From Corynebacterium aurimucosum (GTDB lineage: Bacteria > Actinomycetota > Actinomycetes > Mycobacteriales > Mycobacteriaceae): a stretch of DNA of 64,000 nucleotides. Location: NCBI RefSeq assembly GCF_030408555.1, contig NZ_CP047048.1, forward strand, positions 1 through 64,000, in the 5' to 3' direction. Shown piece by piece: positions 41,401-50,964 of this stretch (the first letter of the stretch is position 1; every line of letters starts with the position of its first letter). A model generated the notes under the pieces. It saw nothing but the letters and a program-made list of their open reading frames with translations, did no database searches and was not told the origin of the DNA. A program made the position numbers and the translations under genes.

Positions 41401-41626
41401 TTCTGAAGTTCACCGGTCGAGGATTGTAAGTGTGGGGATTTACATCCTAAATCCCGCTCGCGCTGGTCTACGCGTCTTTCGAATTTTGTTTTCGATGGTG
41501 TCAACAGAGCATTTTGCTCGTAGTCCTAATTTGGCACCCGTGTTTTGAGTCTTCGGCTTGATGTGTAGGCAGTCAGTCCGAGGCTTGATGTTTGCTTTGG
41601 TTGGCAACGTCGAGAGGCCAATAGTT

Positions 41627-41776
41627 TTATTGCATGATCTCGATCTCGTAGTTCGTTTTGGGCTCTGCGGCGTTATGTTCGATGTATCTCAGCTGGGCCC
41701 ATAGGCCAGCCAGTTTTAGGAGGTTGTTGTACGGGAAAGCCGGTGTGCCTAAGTCATCCTTGGTTTTAGCGCCGAC
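41627..41776 (-). pseudogene. C-terminal coding remnant, family not recognised
   Basis: The minus strand reads about 48 codons without a stop: KTKDDLGTPAFPYNNLLKLA, then GLWAQLRYIEHNAA and EIEIMQ followed by TAA at 41627-41629. A stop lies just upstream, so only the end of a gene remains. Amino-acid composition looks like true protein. It may be a transposase tail, but I do not recognise the family. The rest of 41401-41861 holds only two hairpins. Confidence 0.4.
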
Positions 41777-41790
41777 TTAGGGGCACTTGG

Positions 41791-41836
41791 AATCCTCCAA
41801 CTGAGGTGCTTTTTCCCGGGGTGTTGGAGGATTTCC
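41791..41836. terminator. Hairpin downstream of the VOC gene
   Basis: AATCCTCCAAC (41791-41801) is exactly complementary to GTTGGAGGATT (41823-41833). The position after the minus-strand VOC gene suits a terminator. Confidence 0.55.
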
Positions 41837-41861
41837 TAGTCGTTGAGCCCTGATTTAGGAG

Positions 41862-42227
41862 TTAATCGACTGGGCTGACGCGGATAAGGTTTCCATCAGG
41901 GTCGGCAACAACGAAGGTGCGGCCGAAGACATCATCGTAGGGTGGCTGCACAATTTGGATTCCTTTTGATTTCCATAGACGGTATGTCTCATCGATGCGG
42001 CTTGCCGGTCCATCCAGCATCAAACCTATTTCGCTCGTTCGCGGTGTCTGTTTCTCCATGTGGGTGTTATGGCCGGTCCACACAGCAAACAGGACATCCT
42101 TTGAAATTTCGAATGCTACATATCGAGGGCTGATGAACGATGGCTGCATGTCGAATAAGTCGCTGTAGAAGGCAGTCGAGATCTCTGTATCGGAGACATA
42201 AGTTAGGAAAAGATTGGGGGTTGGCAT
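41862..42227 (-). CDS. VOC-superfamily (glyoxalase/bleomycin-resistance-like) protein
   Basis: 121 residues. I choose the ATG at 42227, 7 bases after GAGGAG, over the ATG at 42233, which is one base from it. The fold is seen as FLTYVSDTEISTAFYSDLF at the start and GRTFVVADPDGNLIRVSPVD at the end, the common VOC pattern. Such proteins are small dioxygenases, isomerases or drug-binding proteins; the substrate is unknown. A WYL regulator is divergently transcribed 119 bases away and is likely its regulator. Confidence 0.85.
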   Translation of the reverse strand: MPTPNLFLTYVSDTEISTAFYSDLFDMQPSFISPRYVAFEISKDVLFAVWTGHNTHMEKQTPRTSEIGLMLDGPASRIDETYRLWKSKGIQIVQPPYDDVFGRTFVVADPDGNLIRVSPVD

Positions 42228-42345
42228 TGCCATTCTCCTCTCGGTGAGTGGTGTTGTTTACGTGGACACAGTGCATTGGAGCAAACAAACCTGACAAAGA
42301 GTGTCATAATCCAAAAAATATTCTGGTTCCAGCGATAATTGCGGC

Positions 42346-43311
42346 ATGAGATCGGCGCGCTTGTTGTCTATGCTCTTGTTATTGCAAACGCGAGGCCGTG
42401 CTACGTCTGCCGAGCTGGCTTCGCATTTTGAGGTTTCCCAGCGCACGATACTGCGTGACGTTGATGCACTCTCGACCGCAGGAATACCTGTTTATACGGA
42501 GCAAGGTATGCATGGTGGGATTGTGCTCGATAGGCGTTCTCGGTTGAACGCTTCTCGATTGGATCCGACTGAGATTCAGCTGATGAGGATTCTTGGTGTT
42601 GGGGCAGATTCACTCGCCCACTTGGGGTTTGGCCAGGACATCGCCCTGCTGCAGAAGAAAATGAACGCAGTGTCATTCTCTAAAGCGTCCGATACTCATA
42701 GTTTGGAAGAGAAGGTTCTACTTGATTCCAGTGGCTGGTTTAGCAATGAAACCCAAAGCGACTTAGAAGAGTTGCTAGAAGCTGTACGGAAAGAAGCTCG
42801 AATTGAGGTCTTGTATCGCCGAAGTGGGGACAAGAAACAGCAACGTGCTGTGGCTGATCCTTATGGGCTTGTACACAAGGGTAGAAATTGGTACTTAGTC
42901 GTCGATATCGATGGGGAGCCGAGGATGTTGGCAGTCTCGCGTTTAAAAACCTTTCGAGTTTTAGGTCAAGCTGCTCAGCTTCGTTCAGGGCAAAGTTTGG
43001 CAAGGGTGTGGACGCAGCTCGTTGAGCAATTGGAGGAAGACATGCCGGTTCGAATCACCGCACTTCTTCGAGCGACTCGGCTTGATATGGCATCTCGTAT
43101 TTTGGGATCACGGCTTATCCATCATGAACCCGTGGACGAAAACTTTGTCCGTATCGTGGTGGGATATGCGGATATTCAGGGGGTAAGGCAATTGCTTCAG
43201 TTTGGGGACCACATCTGGATCACCGATCCCCCAGAAGCAGTAAAAATCACTGCTGATCTAGCTAGTGAACTTGCAAAACGACATAGTGGGACCACAAATC
43301 CTGAATCGTAG
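42346..43311 (+). CDS. YafY-type transcriptional regulator (HTH-11 and WYL domains)
   Basis: 321 residues. The N-terminal winged helix (about 1-60) contains RGRATSAELASHFEVSQRTI. The WYL domain is marked by DPYGLVHKGRNWYLVVDIDG and RLKTFRVL. A C-terminal WCX region (about 230-315) follows. WYL domains sense small ligands or nucleotides. The gene is divergent from the VOC gene, a common regulator-target arrangement. AT content is above that of the core genes, fitting acquired DNA. Confidence 0.88.
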   Translation: MRSARLLSMLLLLQTRGRATSAELASHFEVSQRTILRDVDALSTAGIPVYTEQGMHGGIVLDRRSRLNASRLDPTEIQLMRILGVGADSLAHLGFGQDIALLQKKMNAVSFSKASDTHSLEEKVLLDSSGWFSNETQSDLEELLEAVRKEARIEVLYRRSGDKKQQRAVADPYGLVHKGRNWYLVVDIDGEPRMLAVSRLKTFRVLGQAAQLRSGQSLARVWTQLVEQLEEDMPVRITALLRATRLDMASRILGSRLIHHEPVDENFVRIVVGYADIQGVRQLLQFGDHIWITDPPEAVKITADLASELAKRHSGTTNPES

Positions 43312-43452
43312 AGACCGAAGATGGGCACCGGGATGCCGTCGTGACATCTCTGCTGAAACGGCAAGAGGTGCGCTAACAAACTAAGAACCCTCTGAGGTTA
43401 CCCTCGTTTAGTGGACACCCTATTTGTACGGATCTTGTGTCCGTAAGAGAGG

Positions 43453-43770
43453 ATGTTCATTGTGAGTCAACAGCGCAAGAAGTACACGCCGGAGTACCGG
43501 CGTGAGGCCGCGAACCTGGTAATCGAGTCAGAGCGCCCAATTGCCCATGTGGCTAAGGAAATCGGTGTTTCCGCCGGGCTTTTAGGCCGGTGGGTCAAAC
43601 TCGAGCGTGAACGCCGAGGAGCCTCGGATGGGATGAGTGAGGCTGATCTTCGTGCTGAGAATGCTCGTCTGCGCCGTGAGTTGGCGGAAGCCAAGATGGA
43701 TAACGAGTTTTTGTCAAAAGCGACAGCCTTCTTCGCTTTGAGGCAACGCGAGCAGAAAAGTTCGAACTAA
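43453..43770 (+). CDS. IS3-family OrfA (element A)
   Basis: 105 residues: helix-turn-helix (PIAHVAKEIGVSAGLLGRWVK) followed by a leucine-zipper-like helix (ADLRAENARLRRELAEAKMDNEFL). It binds the element ends and, joined to OrfB by -1 frameshifting, makes the transposase. The stop overlaps the OrfB start by one base and an AAAAG run lies just before it. Confidence 0.9.
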   Translation: MFIVSQQRKKYTPEYRREAANLVIESERPIAHVAKEIGVSAGLLGRWVKLERERRGASDGMSEADLRAENARLRRELAEAKMDNEFLSKATAFFALRQREQKSSN

Positions 43771-44669
43771 TGCAGCAGGAGAAGGCGAACTACAGCATCA
43801 AGCGCATGGCACGACTATTAAAAGTATCTCGGTCTGGATACTACAAATGGGCCCATGTGCAGCAGAAACGACTATCCGGAAAGGATGATCGGGCAGCATT
43901 TTACGATGATGTTGACCGTAAGATTCATCAGATTTGGAAAGACTCCGATGAGGTTTATGGTGCTCCGCGGATCACCGCAGAGCTTGCCGAGCGCTACCAC
44001 ATTTCGCTTAACCGTAAGACTGTGGCGAAGCGGATGCGCATGATGGGCATTGAAGGGATTTCACCGCGTGCCTTTGTCCCGGTGACTACAATCCAAGCCA
44101 AGCGTAAGTCGAGTCTTCCTGACCTGGTCAAGCGCATGTTTGATACTGGTGAGCTCAACCGAGTGTGGATGTCAGATATTACCTACCTTCGCACCGGTGA
44201 GGGCTGGTTGTACTTGTGCGCGGTCCGCGATGGTCATTCCCGCAGAGTGCTGGGCTGGGCTATGGATAGCGTGCAAGACACACACCTGGTCGAACGGGCC
44301 CTGCGGATGGCGCATACACTGCGCGGTGATGTTCCTGATGGGCTGGTGTTTCACGCTGACCGCGGAACGCAATTTACCAGTGAGAAGCTCTGGGAGGTCT
44401 GCAGCAGACTGGGCATTGCTCAGTCTGTGGGGCGTACTGGTGTGTGCTTCGATAACGCGATGGCTGAGTCGTTCTGGTCGACGCTAAAGACTGAATTCTA
44501 CGACCGTAAGCGATGGCCTACCCGTGATGCTGCACGCAAGGCCGTTGCCTACTGGATTGAAGTCGTCTACAACCGTCGGCGCCGGCACTCTGCACTCGGA
44601 ATGGTCAGCCCCGTCGACTTCGAGAACCACACCGGCGCAATCAACAGCAGAAAAGAAATAGCTGCCTAA
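43770..44669 (+). CDS. IS3-family OrfB transposase (element A)
   Basis: 299 residues. HTH_21 region (YGAPRITAELAERY) and an rve core with Asp in WMSDITYL, Asp in VFHADRGTQFTS and Glu in FDNAMAESFWSTLK. The frame is -1 relative to OrfA, as in the family. Intact. Confidence 0.92.
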   Translation: MQQEKANYSIKRMARLLKVSRSGYYKWAHVQQKRLSGKDDRAAFYDDVDRKIHQIWKDSDEVYGAPRITAELAERYHISLNRKTVAKRMRMMGIEGISPRAFVPVTTIQAKRKSSLPDLVKRMFDTGELNRVWMSDITYLRTGEGWLYLCAVRDGHSRRVLGWAMDSVQDTHLVERALRMAHTLRGDVPDGLVFHADRGTQFTSEKLWEVCSRLGIAQSVGRTGVCFDNAMAESFWSTLKTEFYDRKRWPTRDAARKAVAYWIEVVYNRRRRHSALGMVSPVDFENHTGAINSRKEIAA

Positions 44670-44715
44670 CCACTAGGTAGCTCCACTACGTGTCCACGAT
44701 TTGCGGGCAACCCCA

Positions 44716-45110
44716 CCTCGAGAGTTTTGTGATTGGAGAAAGGTAAGTAATGATGGCTTTCGCTTCACTCGCAGGGTGGTGGAGTACAGGCTTCGGATGC
44801 TCAGAGTGCCCTTAAGGCGGGCGAGAGCTTTCTACCACTGGTGAAGCCACAGCGTAGTGCGGGTGTCTAAACCGGTCTAAAACTTCTCCCACTTCACAAT
44901 GAGGGTCTTTTCCATGACGAATCTGCGCGATCTGTCAAGGGTGTGAGCGCAGCTTTACATGTCGCTCATGAGAATTCAGGTGAGCACGACTTAGAGGCTG
45001 AGGTACGCAAAATAGTTCGGCCATAGCAAAACGCTCATACCTCCATCCATGCAAGAAATTGATGCCGAGGTTGGATTCTGAGATGCACACAACAAAACCA
45101 GCACTTGTTA
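44716..45110. other. Non-coding stretch between two IS3 elements with gene debris
   Basis: 395 bases without an intact gene. The plus strand has short readable pieces, such as SALKAGESFLPLVKPQRSAGV before a stop and ALHVAHENSGEHDLEAEV further on. They look like coding debris but I cannot name a family. Confidence 0.3.
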
Positions 45111-45161
45111 GTGAAGCGTCCTGGGGTTTAGTTCCTACCTCAGCTAAGGGAGGATTGAACT

Positions 45162-45482
45162 ATGCCTAGAAAGTATTCCGTCGAGTTTAAGGAGAAGGCG
45201 GTCCATCAGATCATCGAAATGGTCCGCCTGGAGTCTTGCTCACTGCAACGCGCCTACACGGAGGTCGGTGAGCTCCTTGGAGTATCTCACCACACGTTGC
45301 GGGCTTGGTACCGTGACAGCGCTTCAGTACGCGATGACTCTGAGGTTTCAGGCGGCGAGACAATGGAAGAAGAGCTCAAGCGTCTGCGCCGCGAAAACCA
45401 TGAGCTGAAACGAGCAAACGGGATTCTTAAGACTGCTTCGGCTTTTTTCGCAGCGGAACTCGACCGACCCACGAGTAAATGA
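45162..45482 (+). CDS. IS3-family OrfA (element B, copy 1)
   Basis: 106 residues: an HTH domain (GVSHHTLRAWYRD) and a coiled-coil segment (EELKRLRRENHELKRANGIL). Its product is identical to that at 51715-52035. It has TAAGGGAGG just upstream as ribosome site. Confidence 0.9.
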   Translation: MPRKYSVEFKEKAVHQIIEMVRLESCSLQRAYTEVGELLGVSHHTLRAWYRDSASVRDDSEVSGGETMEEELKRLRRENHELKRANGILKTASAFFAAELDRPTSK

Positions 45483-46350
45483 TCTCCTACATCGACGCGT
45501 ACAAAGATCAGTTTGGGGCCTGGGGCCATCTGCAGAGTTCTAAAACAGGCAGATCGTGGATTCATCACCTCTCGTGGCTACCGCAAGGCGACCACTCGTG
45601 TTCCCAGTGCAAGGGCCTTAAGCGATAGCCTTCTCATCCCAGAGATACAGCGTGTGCATGCGGAGAATTTCTCGGTTTACGGTATCCGCAAAATGTGGCA
45701 CGCGATGAACCGTGAAGGCTTTCATATCGGCCGCGATAAGACCGCACGCCTGATGAAGCTAGCAGGTGTTTCCGGCCGCAGACGCGGACGAACCCCCGTG
45801 ACCACGATCAGCCCGAAGACACCGGATCATCGCTCGGACCTGGTGCAGCGAAACTTTCGTGCCCAAGCGCCAGGCAGGTTGTGGGTTGCTGACATTACCT
45901 ACGTTCGCACCCTGTCAGGATTCGCCTATACCGCGTTTGTCGTGGATGTCTTCAGCCGAAAAATTGTTGGTGTTGCTACACGCTCGACGATGCGTACCGA
46001 TGCGCTGCCCATTAAGGCTTTGGAGCATGCGTTAACGACTGCAGGGCGAATCCATGGAAACCAGCTGATTCACCATAGTGATCGGGGCAGCCAGTACGTG
46101 TCACTGAAGTATTCCACCGCGCTAGCGGAATCCGGAATCCGGCCGAGTGTCGGCACAGTCGGAGATTCCTATGACAATGCTCTAGCCGAAACAGTCAATG
46201 GTCTCTACAAGGCTGAACTGATTCATGCCCAAGGCCCGTGGACGTCGGTCGGAGAAGTCGAATTGGCCACCTTGCGGTGGGTGCATTGGTGGAACATCAA
46301 GCGGCTTCATGAGGGCCTGACCCCCGGAAAGTAGACACGTCGGGGGTTAG

Positions 46351-47193
46351 CTATGCTGCTTGGGTCAGTGTAGCTGATGTGAGTGCTTCGAAGTCATCGG
46401 GGGCTAGAAGGTTGCACCAGGAGTGCCGTCTGCGCGTGTTGTAGCGCATGCACCATCGGAAGACTTCTTGGCGGCAGATGATGGGATTGTCAAAAACTTT
46501 CCTATCTCGCAGAACTTCACGCTTTAAAGTGGCGTTAAACGATTCTGCCAGGGCATTATCGGCACTCGTTCCCACTGCTCCCATGGATTGGCGAACACCA
46601 AGTTGGGTGCAGTGGTCTTGAAAAGCCTGTGAGGTGTACACACTGCCATGATCAGAATGGAAAATTACCCCTTTAAGGCTTCCGCGAACCTTGCTGGCAT
46701 GGGACAAAGCTTCGATAACCAGCGATACCCGCATGTGATCGGCGAGCGCATGACCGACAAGTTTGCGCGAGTAGACGTCGATGACTGTGGCAAGGTACAT
46801 GTTCTTGCCTCCCTTACACGGCAGGTAGGTGATATCGCCTACATACACCTGGTTCGGCTTATCAGCGGTGAATTTGCGGCCTACTAAATCTGGCATGACT
46901 CGATGACCAGGCTTGCGCCTGGTAGTGACACATCGACGTTGTTTAGTAAAGCCTTTTAGCCCCATGGATTTCATAATGCGTGCGACCTTCTTGTGATTGA
47001 TCGGAGGAAAGTCCGTATCGGCTTTAAGGCTTGCAGCGATGCGTTTAGCACCATAAAGCCCGTGCTCATCATCGAAGATGCTCTTGATTCGTGCACCAAT
47101 AAGAGCATCCGAACACATCTTTAACCTGCGTTTTTCGCGGGTGTTGACCCATTTGTAGAACGAGGAGCGATTGAGCTTTAACACGTGGCACAT
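46351..47193 (-). CDS. IS3-family OrfB transposase (element C)
   Basis: 280 residues. HTH_21 (YGAKRIAASLKAD) and rve core with Asp in YVGDITYLP, Asp in FHSDHGSVYTS and Glu in DNALAESFNATLK. It starts downstream of OrfA in another frame, so production by frameshifting is likely. Intact, IS150/IS3-group type. Confidence 0.9.
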   Translation of the reverse strand: MCHVLKLNRSSFYKWVNTREKRRLKMCSDALIGARIKSIFDDEHGLYGAKRIAASLKADTDFPPINHKKVARIMKSMGLKGFTKQRRCVTTRRKPGHRVMPDLVGRKFTADKPNQVYVGDITYLPCKGGKNMYLATVIDVYSRKLVGHALADHMRVSLVIEALSHASKVRGSLKGVIFHSDHGSVYTSQAFQDHCTQLGVRQSMGAVGTSADNALAESFNATLKREVLRDRKVFDNPIICRQEVFRWCMRYNTRRRHSWCNLLAPDDFEALTSATLTQAA

Positions 47194-47243
47194 CCGCTTG
47201 ACCGAGTACTCGGTTCGATGGTCATAGACAAACTGGAAGCGGA

Positions 47244-47543
47244 TTACCAGCGTGTCTCTTCGGCAAAATATTTCGCGGCCTTACGCAGGATATCGCGTTC
47301 TTCACGAAGCTTAGAGACTTCTTTTTCTAGCTGACGGATTCGTTCAGAATCAGTCGTCGCCTGTGCCTTGTCGCGCATGCTTTTTGTGCGGACACGCTTG
47401 CCGGTGCCGTACTGCTTAAGCCAGGAATAAAGTGAGGAACGATTGATTCCTAGCTCTGCTGAAGCCGCGTGAAGTGAGAGGTCCTCATTGTTTTCGTAGA
47501 GGGCCACAGCATCACGTTTGAACTGTTCGGAGTACCTAGGCAT
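47244..47543 (-). CDS. IS3-family OrfA (element C)
   Basis: 99 residues: HTH (SAELGINRSSLYSWLKQYG) and a coiled coil (RIRQLEKEVSKLREERDILRKA). The same protein is encoded at 53784-54083. Confidence 0.9.
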   Translation of the reverse strand: MPRYSEQFKRDAVALYENNEDLSLHAASAELGINRSSLYSWLKQYGTGKRVRTKSMRDKAQATTDSERIRQLEKEVSKLREERDILRKAAKYFAEETRW

Positions 47544-47821
47544 GGTGGTAGATTACCTTTCTTCCCAACCCAACAGGGCTGGATATCAGGTGTCTACCTA
47601 ACAGGGGTCAGGTCCTGAAGCTTTGGACTATGCCACCCCACAGGAAGTAGAAACCGAGTACTATCTCACCCAGCCCATCAACACAGGGCCGTAAAAGAAG
47701 CGGAACTAAACCCAGGACGCTTCACACCACCGAAAGACCTACCGAGTCCAGTCACCATCATCCGCACCAGCACAACACCCACACCCCAACCCCACACCAT
47801 AAAAAACCAACCACAAATCGT

Positions 47822-49194
47822 TCACAACCACTTGACATGAAGCGGCACCGAGTGCTGTGTTGACATGTTCACTGTACCGCTGTGGTCAGTCGGGTACCAG
47901 TGGACTTCCACGCGATTGTTGCGCGGATTACCCACGAACTGGCGCACCCACATGTCGGAGTTGAGGACCAACCCGATCGGAGTGGGCACGTCCATGTCCT
48001 GGAGGCCGTGGCCGAGGAACACCGGTTTATCGTAGCCGGCGACCGGGGTGGCCATGAAGTCACGGATCGCTTGCTCTGCACCGGGGACGTCGCGAATCGG
48101 CTTCGTGAACGCCCTGGCCAAGTTGGTCCCGTCGACGGCGTCGCGCACCTCGTAAAAGCAGCTCTCTTTGGATTCGGCTATCATGCGGCGGCCTTCGTCG
48201 GAAAGCGCGGGATTGAAGTCGATGTGTGGGTTCGCTTCTTGCACTGCCGCCAGGATGTACAGGCCGTAGGTGCCCAGGGCGGGCGGCAGCGGAACCGGCG
48301 GGAACATCGGACCCGCGGCGATGATGATCTCCTCCACGTACGCTGGCGCGCCCGTCGCAATGGCGCCACGGTAGTCCAGTCCCAGGTTTTGGCTCAGTGG
48401 TGTCGCCCGGTGCGCGACGTGGAGCGCCACTCCCCCCCTCCTTGTGACTGCCCGATCACCGCCCACTTTTTCGCCAGCTGCCCCTGCGTGCCCGCCATCT
48501 TGTGCGCAGCCGCCACCGAGTCGACCACGTTTTCCGCTGCCAACTTGCCGTTGAGGTAGCTGTGCAGGCCGGGCGAGTCCAACCCGACGTAATCCGTCGC
48601 CACGATGGCGTACCCCATGTCTAGCCAGCGGTTGAGGTACTCCGCGTCGCGCGGCATGCGCGCATCTATCGACGGCGCACACTCATCCCCCATGCCCACC
48701 GCGCCGTGCGCCCATGCGAGCACCGGCCATCCGCCCTCCGGCGTCTGGCCATTCGGGAGATATACCGCCCCCGTGCTGGTTGCGGGGCGTCCGTGCCGGT
48801 CAGTGGTTGTGTAGGCGACGCGGAATCGCTTCGACGCGCTACCCAACCCCGCCCGCGGATCAAGCGGTACCTCCGCCAACACCGTACCGGGACCTCCCTG
48901 CGGCGACACAGCGGGGAGACCACTGCGGAAGATCGGTTCATTGCGCTTTGCGACGTCGCGCATCGGCACCCCCTGCTTCACCGCCCCCACTGGCGTGACA
49001 TCCGCCATTGAGCCGAACGCCGTCTGCGCACGCGCTGCAGGCAGTGACGCTGCCGTGCCGGATAGCCCCGCCATTAGGGTCGCGGCGCCTACCGCAGCTG
49101 CGCAGGCCTTAGCCCATGCTTTCCCCGCCGTAGTCTGTGCAGCCCTAACTGGTCCCGTCGTGGCTTTAGTGCGTCCCATATCTGCCTCCTGCAT
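47822..49194 (-). pseudogene. Secretory lipase, frameshifted at a G7 run
   Basis: Two overlapping frames together make one LIP-family secretory lipase. The N-terminal frame starts at 49194 with a signal peptide and reaches the nucleophile motif GQSQGG. It then shifts at seven consecutive C on the plus strand (about 48432-48438) and ends as EWRSTSRTGRHH. The C-terminal frame continues with VALHVAH-type sequence and holds the Asp (GHGLQDMDVP) and His (PTDHSGT) of the triad. The neighbour at 49429-50739 is an intact paralogue. A sequencing error or length variation of the run could restore it. Confidence 0.85.
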
Positions 49195-49252
49195 GTCTCC
49201 CGCGGGCGCAGCGTTGAATCCGCGTTGAATCTAGGTATCTTTTTTACCCAAA

Positions 49253-49396
49253 ATGACTGCCCGGCGGAGCGAAACCGCGACCGAGATGCAGGCCTGGCGG
49301 CTGTTCAACCGGCCTTGTCACTGCGGTGGCCGCGAGGGGTTCTGGGACGATGATGCCCTTCTGGGTAGGGACATCCACCCCGAGCTACAGGTATAG
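49253..49396 (+). CDS. Very small putative protein or gene fragment
   Basis: 47 codons from the ATG at 49253. The reading WRLFNRPCHCGGREGFWDDD with a CxC pair looks protein-like. It lies alone in the gap between the two lipase genes, with no clear ribosome site. It may be a fragment of a lost gene. I do not recognise a family. Confidence 0.3.
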   Translation: MTARRSETATEMQAWRLFNRPCHCGGREGFWDDDALLGRDIHPELQV

Positions 49397-49428
49397 CCCG
49401 GGCAAGGAGTTCAGCCTCCAACTGAGGC

Positions 49429-50739
49429 TTAGTTCATGATCCCGTCCAAAAACGGTACGGAGTCGGCGGTGGACTCGTTCATCGTGTCAACGTGGTCGGC
49501 CGGGTACCACCTGACCACCACTCGGTTATTGCGCGGGGAGCCGATAAACTGGCGCAGCCACATGCTGGAGTTGAGGATCACCCCGATCGGAGTGGGCACG
49601 TCCGAATCGAACAAACCGTGTCCCAAGAAGACCGGCTTGTCGTAGCCGGAAACCGGGGTGGCCAGGAATTCACGGATTGCGGCATCCGCCCCAGGCACCT
49701 CACGCAGCGGCTTCTTGAACGCCCGCGCCAGGTTCACACCTTCCATCGCCTCACCGACCTCGAAGAGGCAGCTCTGCTCGGACGCGGCGATCATGCGGCG
49801 GCCTTCGTCGGTAAGCGCTGAGTCGAAGTCGATGTCCGGGTTCGCCTCGTACACAGAAGCCAGGACGTAGAGCATGTACGTTCCCATGATCTCCGGAAGC
49901 GGCATGGGCGGGAAGGAGGGGCCAAAGGTGAGCAACAGATTCTCAACGTACGCCGGCGCGCCCGTGGCCACCCCGCCGCGGTAGTCGAACTCGAGGTCTT
50001 CGCTCAGCTCTGTTGCCCTGTGCGCGACGTGGAGAGCCACACCGCCGCCCTGGGACTGCCCGATCACTGCCCACTCGTCCGCCAACACGGGCTCAGTGTC
50101 CGTTGTCGCGTCCATCTGGTGCGCAGCCGCAACAGAGTCCACCACGTTTTCCGCCGCGACCTTGCCGTTGAGGTAGCTGTGGAACCCGGGCGAATCCAAC
50201 CCCACGTAATCCGTGGCGACGATTGCGTAGCCCTCGTCCAAGAAGGTGTTGAGGTACTCTTCCTCGACCGGCCACAGGGGGTTGATTGACGGTGCGCATT
50301 CATCGCTCTGACCCACAGTGCCGTGCGCCCATGCCAGCACCGGCCAGCCGCCCTCCGGCTTCTCGCCCTCCGGCAGGTACACTGCTCCGGTGCTCACAGC
50401 AGGATTTCCGTGCTGGTCAACGGTGGTGTAGGCGATGCGGTACTGCTCCGACGCACTCGAAAGTCCGACATTGACATCTAGCGGCACCTCAGCCAGCACA
50501 GTGCCCGGCTCGCCCTGCGGTTCCACGTCAGGCAAGCCGCTGCGGTAGACCGGCGCATCCCGCTCAGGGACTTCCCCCATCTCTGAGCCCAGGTTCACCG
50601 AACTGCCGGCCTCGTCGACAATGGAGCTCGACGAGCTTTGCGCCTGCGCCACCGGGGGTGTTGCCATCATGCCAACGCCCAGCGTCAGTGCGCTCAACGC
50701 GGCCAGTGCGCTCCCGGCAACTCGCTTGTTCTGCTCCAT
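49429..50739 (-). CDS. Secretory lipase (LIP family)
   Basis: 436 residues. Signal peptide at 1-33 (ALSALTLGVGMMATPPVAQAQ). The alpha/beta-hydrolase core has the nucleophile Ser in IGQSQGGG, the acid Asp in GHGLFDSDVPTP and the His in YPADHVDT. LIP-family enzymes release fatty acids from triglycerides outside the cell, useful for lipid-dependent skin corynebacteria. It is about 60% like the frameshifted lipase upstream by eye, so the pair is a tandem duplication between IS3 copies. Confidence 0.9.
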   Translation of the reverse strand: MEQNKRVAGSALAALSALTLGVGMMATPPVAQAQSSSSSIVDEAGSSVNLGSEMGEVPERDAPVYRSGLPDVEPQGEPGTVLAEVPLDVNVGLSSASEQYRIAYTTVDQHGNPAVSTGAVYLPEGEKPEGGWPVLAWAHGTVGQSDECAPSINPLWPVEEEYLNTFLDEGYAIVATDYVGLDSPGFHSYLNGKVAAENVVDSVAAAHQMDATTDTEPVLADEWAVIGQSQGGGVALHVAHRATELSEDLEFDYRGGVATGAPAYVENLLLTFGPSFPPMPLPEIMGTYMLYVLASVYEANPDIDFDSALTDEGRRMIAASEQSCLFEVGEAMEGVNLARAFKKPLREVPGADAAIREFLATPVSGYDKPVFLGHGLFDSDVPTPIGVILNSSMWLRQFIGSPRNNRVVVRWYPADHVDTMNESTADSVPFLDGIMN

Positions 50740-50857
50740 GCAATGCCTCCTGATCGAGAAATGAGGTTTCTTAAAGCCTACACAAAACTAAACTTTTTCT
50801 ACATGTATTGTTTATATAAAAGCTACATGTTTGTTACACAGGCAACGCGTTGTTAGT

Positions 50858-50905
50858 GCTCTTCGAAATGTAGCCCACTGGCGCTCTTTGAAAAGTAGCC
50901 CAGTG
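50858..50905. repeat. Tandem 23-bp repeat next to element A copy 2
   Basis: GCTCTT.GAAA.GTAGCCCA.TG occurs at 50858-50880 and again at 50883-50905 with three differences. It may be the end of an unidentified mobile element. Confidence 0.5.
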
Positions 50906-50964
50906 AGGTTACCACTCAAGTAGTGGACACCCTATTTGTGCGGATCTTGTGTCCGTAGGAGAGG

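Larger units (their letters stand above)
43393..44715 (+). mobile_element. IS3-family element A, complete copy
   Basis: The ends TGAGGTTACCC (43393) and TGGGGTTGCCC (read from 44715) are inverted and share GTGGACAC further in. Direct repeats CCTC at 43389-43392 and 44716-44719 flank it. It holds both reading frames intact. A second, broken copy lies at 50904-51664. Confidence 0.85.
46313..47615 (-). mobile_element. IS3-family element C, complete copy inside element B
   Basis: The ends GGGCCTGACCCC (46313) and GGACCTGACCCC (read from 47615) are inverted, with GTAGACAC further in. The 3-bp target TGA is duplicated at 46310-46312 and 47616-47618; the intact site is present in element B copy 2. 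Both frames are intact. Confidence 0.92.
45513..47694 (+). pseudogene. IS3-family OrfB (element B, copy 1), split by element C
   Basis: The rve transposase runs from about 45483 to 46312. It then breaks at KRLHE where element C entered and resumes at 47616 with the final 26 codons to the TAA at 47692-47694. Catalytic Asp, Asp and Glu (VADITYV, HHSDRGSQY, DNALAETVNG) lie before the break. A frame change near 45515 also separates its first 12 codons (ISYIDAYKDQFG) from the rest. Copy 2 has the same frame change. Confidence 0.85.
45111..47725 (+). mobile_element. IS3-family element B, copy 1, interrupted by element C
   Basis: Inverted ends GTGAAGCGTCCTGG (45111) and its complement at 47725 continue through TTTAGTTCC. 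The element is split by element C at 46313-47615. Its native length would be about 1.3 kb. Copy 2 at 51665-52971 shows the uninterrupted sequence. No clear target duplication is visible. Confidence 0.85.

Noticed and set aside
47725..47821. Possible gene or terminator between element B and the lipase remnant
   Set aside because: Only a CA-rich stretch without hairpin or open frame is present.
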